64,000 nt of DNA from Trichostrongylus colubriformis (Eukaryota > Nematoda > Chromadorea > Rhabditida > Trichostrongylidae), in assembly GCA_963978905.1 (NCBI GenBank), contig OZ022259.1, positions 15,784,068-15,848,067 on the forward strand. Reading direction: 5' to 3'. The translations under genes were made by a program, and so were the position numbers. This document shows, one piece after another, positions 1 to 11,731 of the stretch. Position 1 is the stretch's first letter; every line of letters starts with the position of its first letter. The notes beneath the pieces are model-generated. The model was not told where the DNA came from. It saw nothing but the letters and a program-made list of their open reading frames with translations, and made no database searches.

Positions 1-1185
1 CGTTCCCGTGTTTGGTTCAGCAGTCCGAAGACTGCCTATCCAGCGGCACCACGTGGAGGTCCGGGATTCGCCGCCAGTCTGACATAGAATATACAAAACT
101 TCTAGTAACACACATAAGAAGCAAATCAATTTTTAGTCAAGATACTTATACTCGCGAGACGCCGACTCTCTTCACATGTCCATCACATGGTGAGACACTT
201 TTCATCCCTACCATGCAGTAATCTCCTACTCAAGTCCTTGAGCGATATCTAAAATTTCGCGACACTCAATATTTTGCAATAGTGCTCAAGATAGGCGCGA
301 AATTCAGCAGTTTGGAAAGGTGGTATCGAAACTGCTCTCTGGAACAGTGCGCCTCAGTGCTGGGACGCAAGTCTTGGCGCGTGACGTCCCACGTGGCAGA
401 CCCGTGAAAAAATGAAAAAAAATGCGCGGTCGCCAATGTGTTGAGCTGTTGGGTGTCGATAATTTGGTCGTTTACTACTGCATATCGCACCGCTGAAAAA
501 GGCCACAACTTTTCGGCGGTTCAGATGGTTCAGGGTCGATAGCTCTTGTTACAATGATATCGATGATCAATGTAGATCGATAAGAATGATATTGCAATAT
601 AGATGGTTCCCTGAGTTCATTGTTCAACTGTTGAATTTTGTTTAAGTAGTTCGATTTTCTATTATCTTTATTGATGACGTGTCGGGCATAAGCCCTCCTT
701 CAGATAAGCTGAAAACTACTACTAACATTATCACAACATGAGTGCAAGGATACTTAACAATGAAAACTACCAACCAAGTCCTATAGCGCGATAATATGCC
801 GCTACTGTCAGAACGGGAGGCGCGGGGGCGACAGGTCTTGAAGATGTCGACCAGAAATGACGGAGAGGACAGCTTATGCTTTATATAGGCAGGGATAGTG
901 ACAGAAACTCTTTTTGTCATGTAGGTCACTATTCCTCAGGCATCACATTGTTTACATTGCTATCAACCTCACTGCCATCTTCATTCCCTCCCTTCTGTTG
1001 ATCAGTGGTTTGAATTGCTTGACTTCCATTGCTTCCCTTATTTTCCTTTCGACCTGGTCTATTAGGTTCCTCTGAATAATGGAGACCCATAGCTATGATG
1101 GTACTTCTTGGGCGTGTTTGAATTCTCTTTTTTGAGAATGGATTCCCTCGATAACTTCGAGGGCTATGCAGAGCTCTTACATGTA
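1..1185. other. Left-edge spacer, no gene recognised
   Basis: AT-rich sequence before the first mariner element. Only short open frames are present and none has a recognisable domain or a convincing exon pattern. A lysine- and asparagine-rich reading on the minus strand (about 930-1120) could be the remains of a repeat ORF, but I cannot assign it. Confidence 0.4.
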
Positions 1186-2416
1186 TTAGGTTGTAAGGAA
1201 AGTTCCGGCCGCTTTCGCGCCTTCCCGAAAAGATTCCAAATTTTGGCACGCAATGGTTTAATCATTTGATTTATTGTGCTCATTAGGTAAGTTGAAACTT
1301 ACTTTTTCTATCGAGATATCCTCCCTAAATTCCATAGTTTCCGAATTTTTTTAGAATTTTTCTTCCAGCATGGATAGGACTGCCTTTCTTACGATTTTGC
1401 TTCATGTATTCAAAGTTAAGTCGAACGATAGCGGAAGCAGCAACAAAGTTGAACACAGCATGGGGAAAGGGAACGGCATCGGTGAGAACGGTTCGTCGCT
1501 GGTTCCATAGAAATGGGGAGGACTCGCTAGAAGACGGAAAAAGAGCAGGTCGACCGCGTTGATGACGATGTTTTAATAGCAGAGATTGAAAGCGACCCTC
1601 GTAAATCTTTGAGGGAGATTGCCAAGAATATCGGCTTTCCCCATACAGTTGTTGCGGATCACCTCAAGCAGCTCGGGATGGTAAAAAAATGATAAATGGG
1701 TGCAGCACGATCTGTCGGAACAGCAGCAACTCAGGCGCCTGGAGGTTGCAATTTCGCTTCTTAGATGGCATGTTAGGGATCGTTTCTTCATGGATTCCCT
1801 ATGATAACAGGAAATGTTCAGTGTGTGTCTGTAAAGGAGCCTCCAAAAACCTTTCCCAAACCCGATTCCGACGCCAAGAAGGTGACGATCTCAGTATGGT
1901 GGTCTTACAAGGACTTAATCCACTATTCTCTCCTTCCGCCAGGCCAAAGCATTACTGCCCAGTACTATTGTGAGCAGCTTCACGAGATGCACATGAAGCT
2001 GAAGGAAGTGCAGCCAGTACTCGTGAATCGTCATGGTCCCTTGCTTTTGCACGACAGTGCGCGACCGCACATTTCAAGTACCGTATTCCAAAAATTGAAC
2101 GAATTGCAGATCGAACCTCTCACTCATCCTCCATATTCCCAGGCCTTGCGTCAACTGATTATTGTTTTTTCAAACATCTGGAGTGTCTCTTAAGGCAGGG
2201 TGTTCACCAATCAGGACGATGTAGAATCGGACTTCCATGAATTCTTGCAATCCAGAGCACCAGACTTTTATGAAAGTGGAATGAGTAAACTCAATTCACG
2301 TTGGCAGAAAGATGTTGGTCGAATGGGACTTATTTTGAATAAAACGGTGCATTTTGAGCTGAATTATAATCTTTTGAATTTTTGCTGCGAAAGCGGCCAG
2401 AACTTTTTCAACCTAA
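1186..2416 (+). mobile_element. Mariner-family DNA transposon, inactive copy
   Basis: Both ends carry the same terminal inverted repeat: TTAGGTTGTAAGGAAAGTTC at the left and its reverse complement, slightly decayed, at the right. The length (about 1.23 kb) is normal for a mariner. TA precedes the left end; the matching right-hand TA has been lost. A degenerate transposase lies between the repeats on the plus strand. The same terminal repeat bounds the unit at 28312-29210, so this family has at least two copies in the window. Confidence 0.85.
1369..2340 (+). pseudogene. Mariner transposase pseudogene
   Basis: The predicted start (MDRTAFLTILLH) is the usual N-terminus of mariner transposases, followed by a helix-turn-helix region in broken frames (residues like SLREIAKNIGFPH around 1600-1650). 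The catalytic half is clearest at 1890-2150, with LLLHDSARPH holding the second catalytic Asp, then PPYSQALRQL where PPYSPDLAPSDY is usual, so the third Asp is lost. The C-terminal block FYESGMSKLNSRWQK matches the family ending. At least three frameshifts and several stops make it inactive. It is about as long as a full mariner protein (roughly 340 codons). Confidence 0.8.
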
Positions 2417-3313
2417 TCTTCCGTTCTTTTATAAAGAGGTCTTCCTTTCTCTCCTAAATAGAAATCATGACAAGGCAGGCATTCTGCTTTATGAAATTTG
2501 GTGTTCCAGCCATCTCCTACACTGCAACGCATTTTTGCATCATTACGACCTTACGAAGATCACTGTGGAACATCGAACTGCACAATCTGTACGGCTATCC
2601 AGGAGGTGTGTCACCTAAAGTGTGTTGTATAAAAAACAGCTGAAGGTAAACCAGTGGCTAAGGAGGTTGGCTATGTTTTGCATAATTACGAAACAGTGGT
2701 CCACCCAGGTTACTCGAGACTCTTCGACCTGAATATCGGTAGGAAGATTTGAGCTTCTGACGCTGGCCTTAAACTCATATTTCGCGTCGTTCAAGTATCG
2801 AAGTACCTTCAACCTATTATCTGATAACATTTTGCGAGGAATGCCACTATATGGTCTCCTTAATCATTCAAATGAAAACTGCTCCTATCCTACCCTTACC
2901 TAAAAATGTAGCGAGACTTTGCAATTCAATTTTCTGCGTTTTGATTTATGCAACTTACGTCATTCCTAGACTTCTATTTGAGGAGCTGTCAAAAGGGATA
3001 TTTGAGTATTTTACTTGAAGGCAAGGCCGCAAAGCTTTGCAGCGACGCCTCCGCGCATCGAGCGAATGGGGGCAGACAAATGTTTGTTAAGGTTGCGAAG
3101 ATAGAGAATAAAAAGGTGTTGTCCGAGTTTCCCAGGACGGGTCATATATTCGGTGCACACTCAAAATGATGGTAGATTCAGCGCATGTTTCTACTGCATG
3201 ACGAATAGTAAAATCCAATTCAGCTCGAATTCCATTGTTAGCTCTTATAAGACCGCCTTGCTCGCAAAGAAATGCAAACATTTTCGCGTTATCATCTGTG
3301 CTCCATGGATTTT
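2417..3313. other. Spacer without recognisable gene
   Basis: No domain, exon series or clear repeat was recognised between the mariner and the next hairpin repeat. Confidence 0.35.
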
Positions 3314-3490
3314 AAGGCCGCATTCATACTCAGCGTCGGCAAGGCATAGCTGCGCTCACAGGCAGCGGGGTAGAGTCGCACGGGAGTGGTGCAGGACGAG
3401 GCAGGCAACGTGGGAGGGTGGCATAGGCGGAGACTCAGAGAAAAGGAGCTACGCGCTGCCGCCGGCACCGCAGAATATGAACGGGGCCTT
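3314..3490. repeat. Small inverted-repeat (MITE-like) element, copy 1
   Basis: It begins AAGGCCGCATTCATACTC and ends with the near reverse complement GAATATGAACGGGGCCTT. The interior is GC-rich. A second copy with the same ends lies at 23236-23433. No coding capacity is expected. Confidence 0.6.
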
Positions 3491-3879
3491 ACTCCACAAC
3501 CTCCTCCCTCTTCCATTCTTCTTCAGCTCCTCCTACTTCACCTCCGACTCCTGCAGCACCGATTTCTTCTCGGTATGTGTCGTTTACATTGCAGGTGCCA
3601 CCAATCAACTTTGAATGACTGTCGCTTGATTTTAGGCATTATAGGCATCATTGTATTCGATGAGGAGTCTACGAAATGGCGAGTTTCTAAGAAACGACCC
3701 AAACTCACGTTGAAAAGGGCGCCACTTGGGGTAAGGAAAAGTGAGAAGTGGGAAGACATGTTCTCTGGAAACAAACATTCCTGTTCAGAAGGGGTGATGT
3801 CTGGTGAATCTCGCATTCAAAATGCGCGGTTGGCACGCGGGATGACATTCGTGGTCACATGACCTAGGCCCTCTCTTGT

Positions 3880-4492
3880 CTGCATCTACATACCCTATCG
3901 GCTAGTGATGCAGAGGGATGCGAATGGAGAGGAGTAAGAAGGGGGTTTCGAGCTCATGTTTCACGGATTTTTTGCCTTATTCTCTGGTTCTTCTGCACTA
4001 TTACACTGTTGAGCACTTCCATAATCATATTTTGCAATTACTTCTCAATCTGCCAATTTACTCTTCCGCTGTCATAAAATTTTTTATTGCAGGTTCTTTT
4101 GGGTGCGTTTTGGTGCGATAGGTGTCGGCGGCTGTGAGGCGCATCATGTCCTCTAGCGATGCAGAGGCGCGGAAACAAGTCTTGGTTAAGGACCAGTGGC
4201 AGAAAAAAGGTTCTGTCCCTGAGTTTTTGGCCCCTCCCACTCCGTCCTATCTCTACTGTCACTCTGCTTTCGTATCCCACAAATGGCCAAAATCACCGGA
4301 AGCTCAAAGACATCGGAAGAGGTAGATGTGGCAGATCGAGGAGTTTGAAAGTAGGAGGGCTCAACAGTGTAACAGTAGAGAAAGAAACGAAATAAAACAG
4401 CGAAAAACTCAAGGAGTAGGGACCTGCAAAATCCATTCCCACTCTTTCTGTTTCGCACCCCTCTGCATCACTAGCCGGTAGGGTAGATGCGG
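3880..4492. repeat. Long hairpin repeat
   Basis: The outer arms (ATCGGCTAGTGATGCAGAGG near 3897 and its inverse near 4460-4480) are inverted copies. Pairing continues inwards: CACTGTTGAGC near 4000 is matched by GCTCAACAGTG near 4358. The whole 0.6 kb would fold into one imperfect hairpin, as expected of a fold-back MITE. Opposed short open frames inside are a by-product of this symmetry. Confidence 0.6.
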
Positions 4493-4984
4493 AGGGGCGA
4501 GAGGTCAATGATGGCAGCTAAAGCATGCACTGATCGCCGGCCGTGATTGCGTGCACCTCCGTCTATGTCGTCCTTCGCCGTCTGGGGTCTCCCGGATTTG
4601 CCTGAGCCTTTTCAGGGAAGGAGCTTTGGCGTCGCGTACTCTGACCTGTCTGGTGTCTGACCTCGCGACGGGAAGCGTACTGCCGAAGAAAAGACCGGCG
4701 GTGAGTGCGTGCTTTAGCTTAGACCGAGGTCATGTCAGCCTGCTGCGGCAAGCCGCGCTCATTTAGAAGGTGTTTCACCGCGCATCACCTCTTTTGAAAT
4801 GGAATTCTTTCCAAAGAACATGTATTCCCATTCTCACCTTCTTCTCACCCCTCACGGTGCCCCTAATAGCGGACATCACCACATTCGGTGCATCACTGTG
4901 GACGAGTTGTCATAAATAGTCGTCTGCCTCGCATACATCGGCGAGTGTGTCCTCGTGCTTCAACTGTGGTACGTTGTGGAAACA
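4493..4984. other. Spacer and presumed promoter region of alkb-8
   Basis: No coding evidence was seen. It directly precedes the first alkb-8 exon and would hold its promoter and any trans-splice acceptor; no clear core element can be picked out. Confidence 0.3.
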
Positions 4985-7900
4985 ATGTGTAAGTTCTTCA
5001 TATCTACACTTAAAGTAAAGTTAAGTTTTAAAATCTTTTTTCACAGATTACAATGCATCTAAAGCAAGGAAATTAGGCTGCAAATTAGATGGTGCGAAAC
5101 TCACTAGGAGGACGCACAAGAGCTGGGAACAGCTGAAACGTCACGATCCCGATGTTGAGGTGTCCGACGAGCCCACTGAGGTACCACTTCTTCGTGTTTT
5201 TTGTTTCAATTTTCGCCCTGGAAACATTTTGTTTTCAGCATCTATTTGTAAGTAACAGCAGTGTTTTGTGTGGAGTTTCTCTTGAGGAACTGGAAGATAT
5301 TTTTCTTCCTTTCGATGCCGACGCTTCCTTTATCGTTTATCCCAATAAACGGTTAGTCGGTTTTCATTTGCAGAAGTCATTTCAGATGGAGTAACGTTTT
5401 TCGATGATATTTATTCAGGTCCTATTCTTTTGTGAGTTTTCCCTCCATAGAAAGTGCTATTGCTGCTCGAGAAAGTTTAAATGGTGTCGTGCCGACGCAG
5501 CTCAAGGTCTCTCATCAGCCCTTCTTGATATCTTACGTTAAACAATGTAAACTTTTCATATTTTTCTCTTTTCCACTACTCCTCGTCACTTTTCCTACTT
5601 ATTCTTAGTTTTTTCTGCAAAGAGTTTATAACATTTGATTAAAGCGAAGAGGTTAAGTCTCAGACGAAAATTCAAAAAAGTGCCTCATTTTTGTAATCTG
5701 ATTACCTATCAACCACACATCAATCTCAACAATTGCTTTTAGTGATATCTAAGGAGAAAGTGGTTTTTCAGTGCCCAGAGGAGGCTCTCCTGATAGCTCT
5801 AATCTTCCTAACGATCTTGTTGTTATGGATGACTATATCACAGCGGAGGAGGAGAAACTGCTCCTAGACATGATCCTCAACTCAGGACGCGGTGCGGTGC
5901 TATAAATCTTTTTGAGAATTTCTTATTCCACTGGTATATAACTTATTTCAGCAAAGTCCCTGAAACATCGCGCTGTAATTTATTACGGCTTCGAGTTTGA
6001 CTACAGTTCTAATGCTGCTTTCAAGCCCACTCATCCAATTCCTGATCTAATTGAGCAATTGATGGATCGCCTAGCTATGGATGCTCTTCTCGACTTTCGA
6101 CCTGACCAAGTACCACAAATGACTTTCTTTTAAGTAGCCATACTCGCCAACGTACTGCTTCCAGGTTACCGTCAACGTATATGAACCTGGTCAAGGAATA
6201 CCTTCTCATTACGATACGCATTCGGCTTTCGAGGACCCCATTGTGACATTAAGGTAAATGCTTGATTTATCGGTGAGAGTGATCCTTGAAAATAATCTAT
6301 GGAGATCATTGGCTAAGCCGTTCGTCCGCTTTTCTCGATATTGCACTCATTATTCTTTTAGCTTTTTTTCTCTCTTTTTTTCAGGTCTTGCATTAAGGTC
6401 TGATATAATTCTTCTCTTGATCCTAGTCCATCAATGAGCGGATTATCGTTTTTTTTTTTTCTTGTGAAAATGTAGAGAACGAAGAGCCATCACCATCCAA
6501 AGCCTCCCATTAAGTGTGATGTTGGTCACAATCAGATGCGCGTACCAATGGGCGTTTGGTGGCCATCACACAGCTTCCTTCCGATTACCATGAAAAAATT
6601 GCGGTGGAGTATCTCACGCATTCGAGATATGGAATAATTGAATTGATTGAGCTAGTTGTTTGAAGCATGTGTTCCGATGTCGTGATGGAATTCAAAGACG
6701 GAGCGAATTCAGCACGTATTTGTCCAGTGCTTCTGAAGCGGCGATCGTTGTGTTTGATAAAAGGAGAGTCAAGATATCGCTGGAAGCATGGGTGACTTGT
6801 TTATAATTCCTTTAATTTTAGACTGTTGCAAAGGCAAAGAAGGCTGTACTTTGAATTCTTGCAATTGCAGAATTGTGAATCGGAAACACGATATCAATCC
6901 CGTTTCACATAGAGTGACACGTCGTCAGCTGCGCGTATCCATAACGTTACGAAGGATACGTCACGAGCCTTGTCAGTGCAAGTTCAAGGAGTTTTGCGAC
7001 TGGGACAGGGGAGGTGAAGTCTTTTACATTTTATTTTTGTTGGCTTGGTCCTTCACGTTTCTGTATTCCCTATATCATTAATTGGCACTGGTCGATCTGT
7101 AAACACGGCTACTTCGATCGGTTTTACCGCTGCGCTTAGTAGCTATGTAATCTTGTGCGTGCTGTCACGAATCCGTTGCTCCACCCACTTGTATTTGGAT
7201 GGGGTCATAATGAATTCTGCTCACAACGGGCTACTGTAATCATGCAATTCATCGAACACCTCCTCTACTAACTTGCCCGATCTCTGCTACACCCCCAAGC
7301 CTTGGTACACACCACTTCGATAGTAATCTCCTACCGTATACTTCTACGCATTAAGGGAGCATCATCTTGGGTCCTAGGCCATCCTACATCGGTTATCAAC
7401 GATTCTTTGAAATCCTTCCAAAATCATCAATGATGTCTTGCGTAAACAAGGCTAGGCGTCCTCAGTTAGAAGTGGCTAGTATAATAAGGCCCCTGGTTGA
7501 ATTAACGTATGCGTTCGTTGCGCAGCGTTCTTATTTACAGGTATTTACGTTTGACATTTTAGGAGAAATGGCTGTTCCATCAGATAATACCTCAGCTGAA
7601 CGTATAGAACGGTTATATGTGAATGGTGTGTACGAAAGTATTGCATCCCATTTTGACGAGACGAGATTTTCCCACTGGTCCGGTGTAAAAAGGTATTTAT
7701 CGTATTCTTCTCACATAGAGTTTTTTGCCCTATCGGGATCTCGACGTCGTTTAGGACCTGCTGAAGCGATATCATCGACAAAATCATATTGCAGATTTTT
7801 GAGTTCATTGCCTGACTTCTCACTGGTATATGATGTTGGCTGTGGCAATGGAAAGTATCTAGTGATGGAAGATAGTCTATGCAAGGTTGGCCACTTATGT

Positions 7901-10900
7901 TTCACTATATTTAGATTACAGATGTACTCATACCGGAGTGGAAGTGGAAATCAATTGAAAAAGGTTCCTAACAAGTTACAGTAATGCGTAATCTGAGAAG
8001 GACTCATATCGTACCTCCTCCTCTGCAGATCACTAGCTTTTTCTCCCATATTCCCGTCATGACTGGCTATCTTTTCAGATCGGGTGCGATATGAGCCAAC
8101 AGCTGTGTGAGATTGCTGGAGCAAAGGTTGGTTTAAGTTGATAGAACTACTGAGTTTATTCGTTCCCTGCTTTCCTAAGTCCTACAAACGCCGAGATTTA
8201 TGTTTACTGTTCTTGTGTTCTTATACTTATTCAGTGACTTCCCAAGTATTGCGAATTCATTCACGAGTATCGAACCTTATTGAGTGTCAAGACCTGTTGA
8301 CGACTGGTTTAGGCTCAGAGGAATCTTCTAAAAATGTGAATTTGGCTAATAAGGGAAGGACCCCAGGTCGAAGTGGCCATTCGGGTTGGGCTACATATGG
8401 TCCGACGTATTTTCGGACGCTGATCTCGAATCTGTATTCGAAATTTGCAAAACGATTCTCTGAGCGGAGTTATGGAGGTTTTTTTGAATGAACGGTTCAT
8501 CAGCATGGCCGTTGACTGCTCAGCAACGGCCTCAGCGGCTCAGTGGTAGTGCCCCGACCCCTGCAGGAGAGGGGTCGAGGGTTTGCTCTCGGCCAGTGCG
8601 AGTTTTTTTTTGCATTTTGTGTTTCATTGTGAGTAAGTGCTTTTCTTCCACTTCTGGACGTTTCCTTGGACTGGTACCTATCACACCCATCATTTACTCT
8701 GCCACATTTATAACTGCTAACATTACTCACAAGGGAAGGATACCAAGTCGAAGAGAATCCCGTACAACCCGAATTAGGCGTTTTAGCGTGAAAAGATTAT
8801 GATATTCGTGCACAGGAGGTCGAATTACCCCCCTGTGCAAATTTTCAGCCAAATCCAGTTTTTGGTCCAACTTCGGAAATTTTGGGGTGGCCAGGTTATA
8901 AAGTGGTAGATTTTGAATCTTCCTCTACAGAAAACCCTGCAACCTGAATCAGATAGCCTACACATACCTTTTACACTTGCCCATCGCACTAAATGTGCGA
9001 AACAAGCGTCAATTAGGAGCATTTCCTAGGCAAGGGTCAACGACTACTCCTTCGTTCAGTGGGCTGCCACCCTATAGGCCGTGATTTTTCCGAAATTTGG
9101 TGAAATTCTCGAATTGGCTAAAAACTTGTCTTCTGGGGTAATTTGACTCCCTGAACACGGAAATCTCCCTAGTTTTGCGCAAGGTCTGGCTCGCGTGCTA
9201 TGGGCTTCCAAACCTACCATAATAGTATTGTTTTTTCAAAAAAACCTCCATAACTCCGCTCAGAGAATCGTTTTGCAAATTTCGAGTACAGATTCGAGAT
9301 CAGCGTCCGAAAATACGTCGGACCATATGTATCCCATTCCGAATCGTCACTTCGACCTGTGGTTCTTCCCTTGTAAGATACAGCACCGCAAAGTCTCGGC
9401 TGGGTGCGCGGGGCCTCCGAGCAAGTTCCTACCCCGTCGTCCGCCGCTGTCGGAGAGGCATTGTAGAAACAGGAAGTTGCATGAACAGTCCAACTAATCG
9501 TTTTCACGGCGGCGGACGATGGGACGGGCTTTCTTTTCGGAGGCCCCGTCCACCCAGCCAAGAATTCGGGGAGGGCGAATTCTCACTTTTTCGTGTGAAA
9601 CCGCATGTAGCCCTTATTAGGCAAATACAACAGGCAATACATAAATATGTGGGTAATAGAGAAGCTCATTCTTCCGTGGACGATTCCTTTGAGAGGATTA
9701 TGAAAGAGTGAAAGTGTGGCTTTTTTGCATACTTTACTATGCACATGGACCGGAGTTCAAGGCGAAAGTGGAATCTAGCGATTTGAACGCATTTTTCAAA
9801 TGTAGAATTTCTTCAATGCCCTCGATGTAAGAATAATCTGTGGACATTTTCTCACTTCAGGGATGCATGGTTGTTCGAGCGGATGGCTTATGCCTTCCTT
9901 TCCGTGAGGAAGCGGACGCAGTTTTATCCATAGCAGTTCTACATCACATGGCATTGCTATCCCGGCGTCAAAAGTTGGTCAAAGAGATTCTAAGGGTACG
10001 ACTGATGTATGAACCTACTGTGACTAGTCACTGCTAATACTTGTTACTCTAGGTGTTGAAAATGGGTGGCAAAGCGTGCATAACGGTCTGGTCAATGGAT
10101 CAGAGCAATTCCGAATATGCGAAGATGAGAGAGAACAAGGTTAGCCCATCTATTTGGATCCTTTTTATGATTGCGAGGTGATACACCATGAAAACAAGTG
10201 CGGACTTACTTTCTCGCCATCCTTTCTCGCCATCTTTGAAATTTGTACATCATACGAAATGTTATTTATCATTCTTCCTTTCCGATTACAGATACTTTCG
10301 AGAGTTTGAGTACTTGCGTTTTTTCTTCTACAGCCTCTTAGCATTCAAAATTTTCTGTTTTCGCTATAGCGGTATGTTCACTTCCTTCCTGAATAGAGCA
10401 GCTCGATGTCCCTGAACCACATTAATAATTCAGCACAGCGCGCGAAAGTACAATTTAGCGCGAGTACACGGTTATGCATCCAATTTGTATCCCCACCGTG
10501 CTGGTCAGGTGGAATTGCTCCATGCTGTACGCTACCATGTCTCCCTTTTACCGAATGGATGTTGTTGATCATGTCGAAAAGAGTAACCCCTCCCTGTCTT
10601 CTTCATTTTCTTCCCACACCCCTGTCTAGCGTTTTAAGTATACTCGGACACCGTTACTGTACTAGTTGTCAGTGTTTTGAGCTTAACAGTGCAATCATGA
10701 CCTAGCTAGTGACAAAAGTGGTCTTCACTTTCTGTAAATAACAAAACCCAGCACAAATCATTTTGTTTCATAGGACTCGAATATCGACGCACATCAATCG
10801 GAGAGGTTATTGATTCATGACGGAAAAGAATTCATCCAGCAGGATATGCTTGTACCTTGGAGGATAGATGGCACAGGAGAAACATTTCTCAGGTAAATGT

Positions 10901-11215
10901 CACCGCATACAGGAGCGGTACTCAAGTCTTTAGCGTTCCGGTTATGAAGCGTATGTTATTCGAGTAACTTCGATGGTTTTTCGATTTGTTTTGTTCTTTT
11001 CAGTCAAGCTCAAAATGCGATTGCCCTCGAATTGGCTTATTTCAGTAGTAATCGGTCATTTACATTCACAGTCGCTGTTCAGATACTACCACGTTTTTGC
11101 TGAAGGAGAAATGGAAGAACTTTTGAGTTCTGTGGATGGCTGCAGGATAGACAGTATTGAGAAGGAACAGGGTAACTACATAGCTGTGATAACAAAGGTT
11201 GCTAGGTCGGATTAA
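4985..11215 (+). CDS. alkb-8: ALKBH8 homologue: tRNA wobble-uridine hydroxylase/methyltransferase
   Basis: Sixteen exons: 4985-4988, 5047-5180, 5239-5351, 5419-5546, 5772-5891, 5952-6109, 6165-6253, 6666-6791, 6871-7013, 7563-7692, 7795-7885, 8079-8126, 9861-9995, 10053-10139, 10774-10892, 11083-11215. They give 585 codons, near the nematode orthologue's length. Residues about 46-126 form the RRM. The 2OG-Fe(II) oxygenase follows, with iron ligands in SHYDTHS (His234, Asp236) and RWKHG (His290), then a CQCKFKEFC zinc-binding cluster. The C-terminal third is a class I methyltransferase with [11 protein letters not shown] (about 394-404) and the family ending RYYHVF. In other animals ALKBH8 methylates and hydroxylates the cm5U side chain at tRNA position 34 with TRM112. 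All key residues are present, so it should be functional. The four-base first exon is the least certain part; a different upstream start is possible. Confidence 0.92.
8350..9373. mobile_element. TIR element with TAA target duplication in alkb-8 intron 12
   Basis: Long inverted arms: the left one runs 8350-8486 and its inverse ends at 9373 (AAGGGAAGGA...TTCTTCCCTTG). TAA flanks both sides (8347-8349 and 9374-9376), which suits the TWA targets of PIF/Harbinger-type elements. A tRNA-like segment and an internal copy of the terminal arm (near 8731) lie inside. The same element, in opposite orientation, is inserted at 62202-63220. No transposase is seen, so it is non-autonomous. Confidence 0.75.
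8528..8602 (+). repeat. tRNA-like (SINE-like) segment
   Basis: GGCTCAGTGGTAG resembles a tRNA D-arm / A box. A GC-rich stem and a T-arm-like GGGTTTGCTC follow. The match to a B box is weak, and no intact tRNA can be folded by eye. A related segment is at 62965-63036 on the other strand. Confidence 0.4.
9394..9564. repeat. Fold-back repeat in alkb-8 intron 12
   Basis: GGCTGGGTG...GGGGCCTCCG at the left is mirrored by CGGAGGCCCCGT...CACCCAGCC at the right, with inner arms GTCGTCCGCCGC and GCGGCGGACGA. It is a short hairpin element next to the larger TIR element. Confidence 0.6.
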
Positions 11216-11731
11216 CTCATTGTTATCTGCTGTTTCTTGTTCAAAATGTGATTTTCATGTTATCGTTGCTGTTGATATTTGATAAAAAAATATGAACGGC
11301 TCGGAACTGCAAATTCTACATATTGTGTACATCAACCTTTGTGAAAATGTGCAGTAGCTAAGTCTAGCACACTCGTCCGCCACTCTAGTGCATTTCTGGT
11401 CCAAATCTTTACCCTGAGCCAGGGTGATATGTGTCTAATCTTCAGCGAGAAGATCCCTAGGCTTCTCAGTAGAACAAATAGAATGCCCCATAGGGCTTTA
11501 GAGCAATCCTCGACGAAGGCCTAAGCATGTGTACACAATTGACTGTTTTTGAGTGTTGCACAAGCTCAGACAATCTTACAGAACGCAATGTGGCTTGGAT
11601 CAATTAGCGTAGCTTGAGTGGTGCATCTCGAAGTGGTGAGGCGAGTATGGGACTATTTTAGTTTTTACTAGAAGTTCATACCCAAAGTACCAGAACCCTA
11701 ACATTTCATGAGTTTGCAATATTCCAAGAAA
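11216..11731. other. Convergent 3' region between alkb-8 and ears-2
   Basis: The two genes converge here. No further gene is seen. The ears-2 stop codon overlaps an AATAAA on the minus strand; for alkb-8 there is only a weak A-rich candidate near 11282. Confidence 0.4.

Noticed and set aside
929..1249. Basic 106-codon frame on the minus strand
   Set aside because: It crosses the mariner terminal repeat, so it cannot be one native gene; no domain was recognised.
4038..4508. Overlapping open frames on both strands
   Set aside because: They mirror each other because the region is one long hairpin.
10973..11082. Open frame just before the last alkb-8 exon
   Set aside because: Acceptors at 10999 or 11071 would put RYYHVF out of frame; the acceptor before 11083 fits phase and homology.
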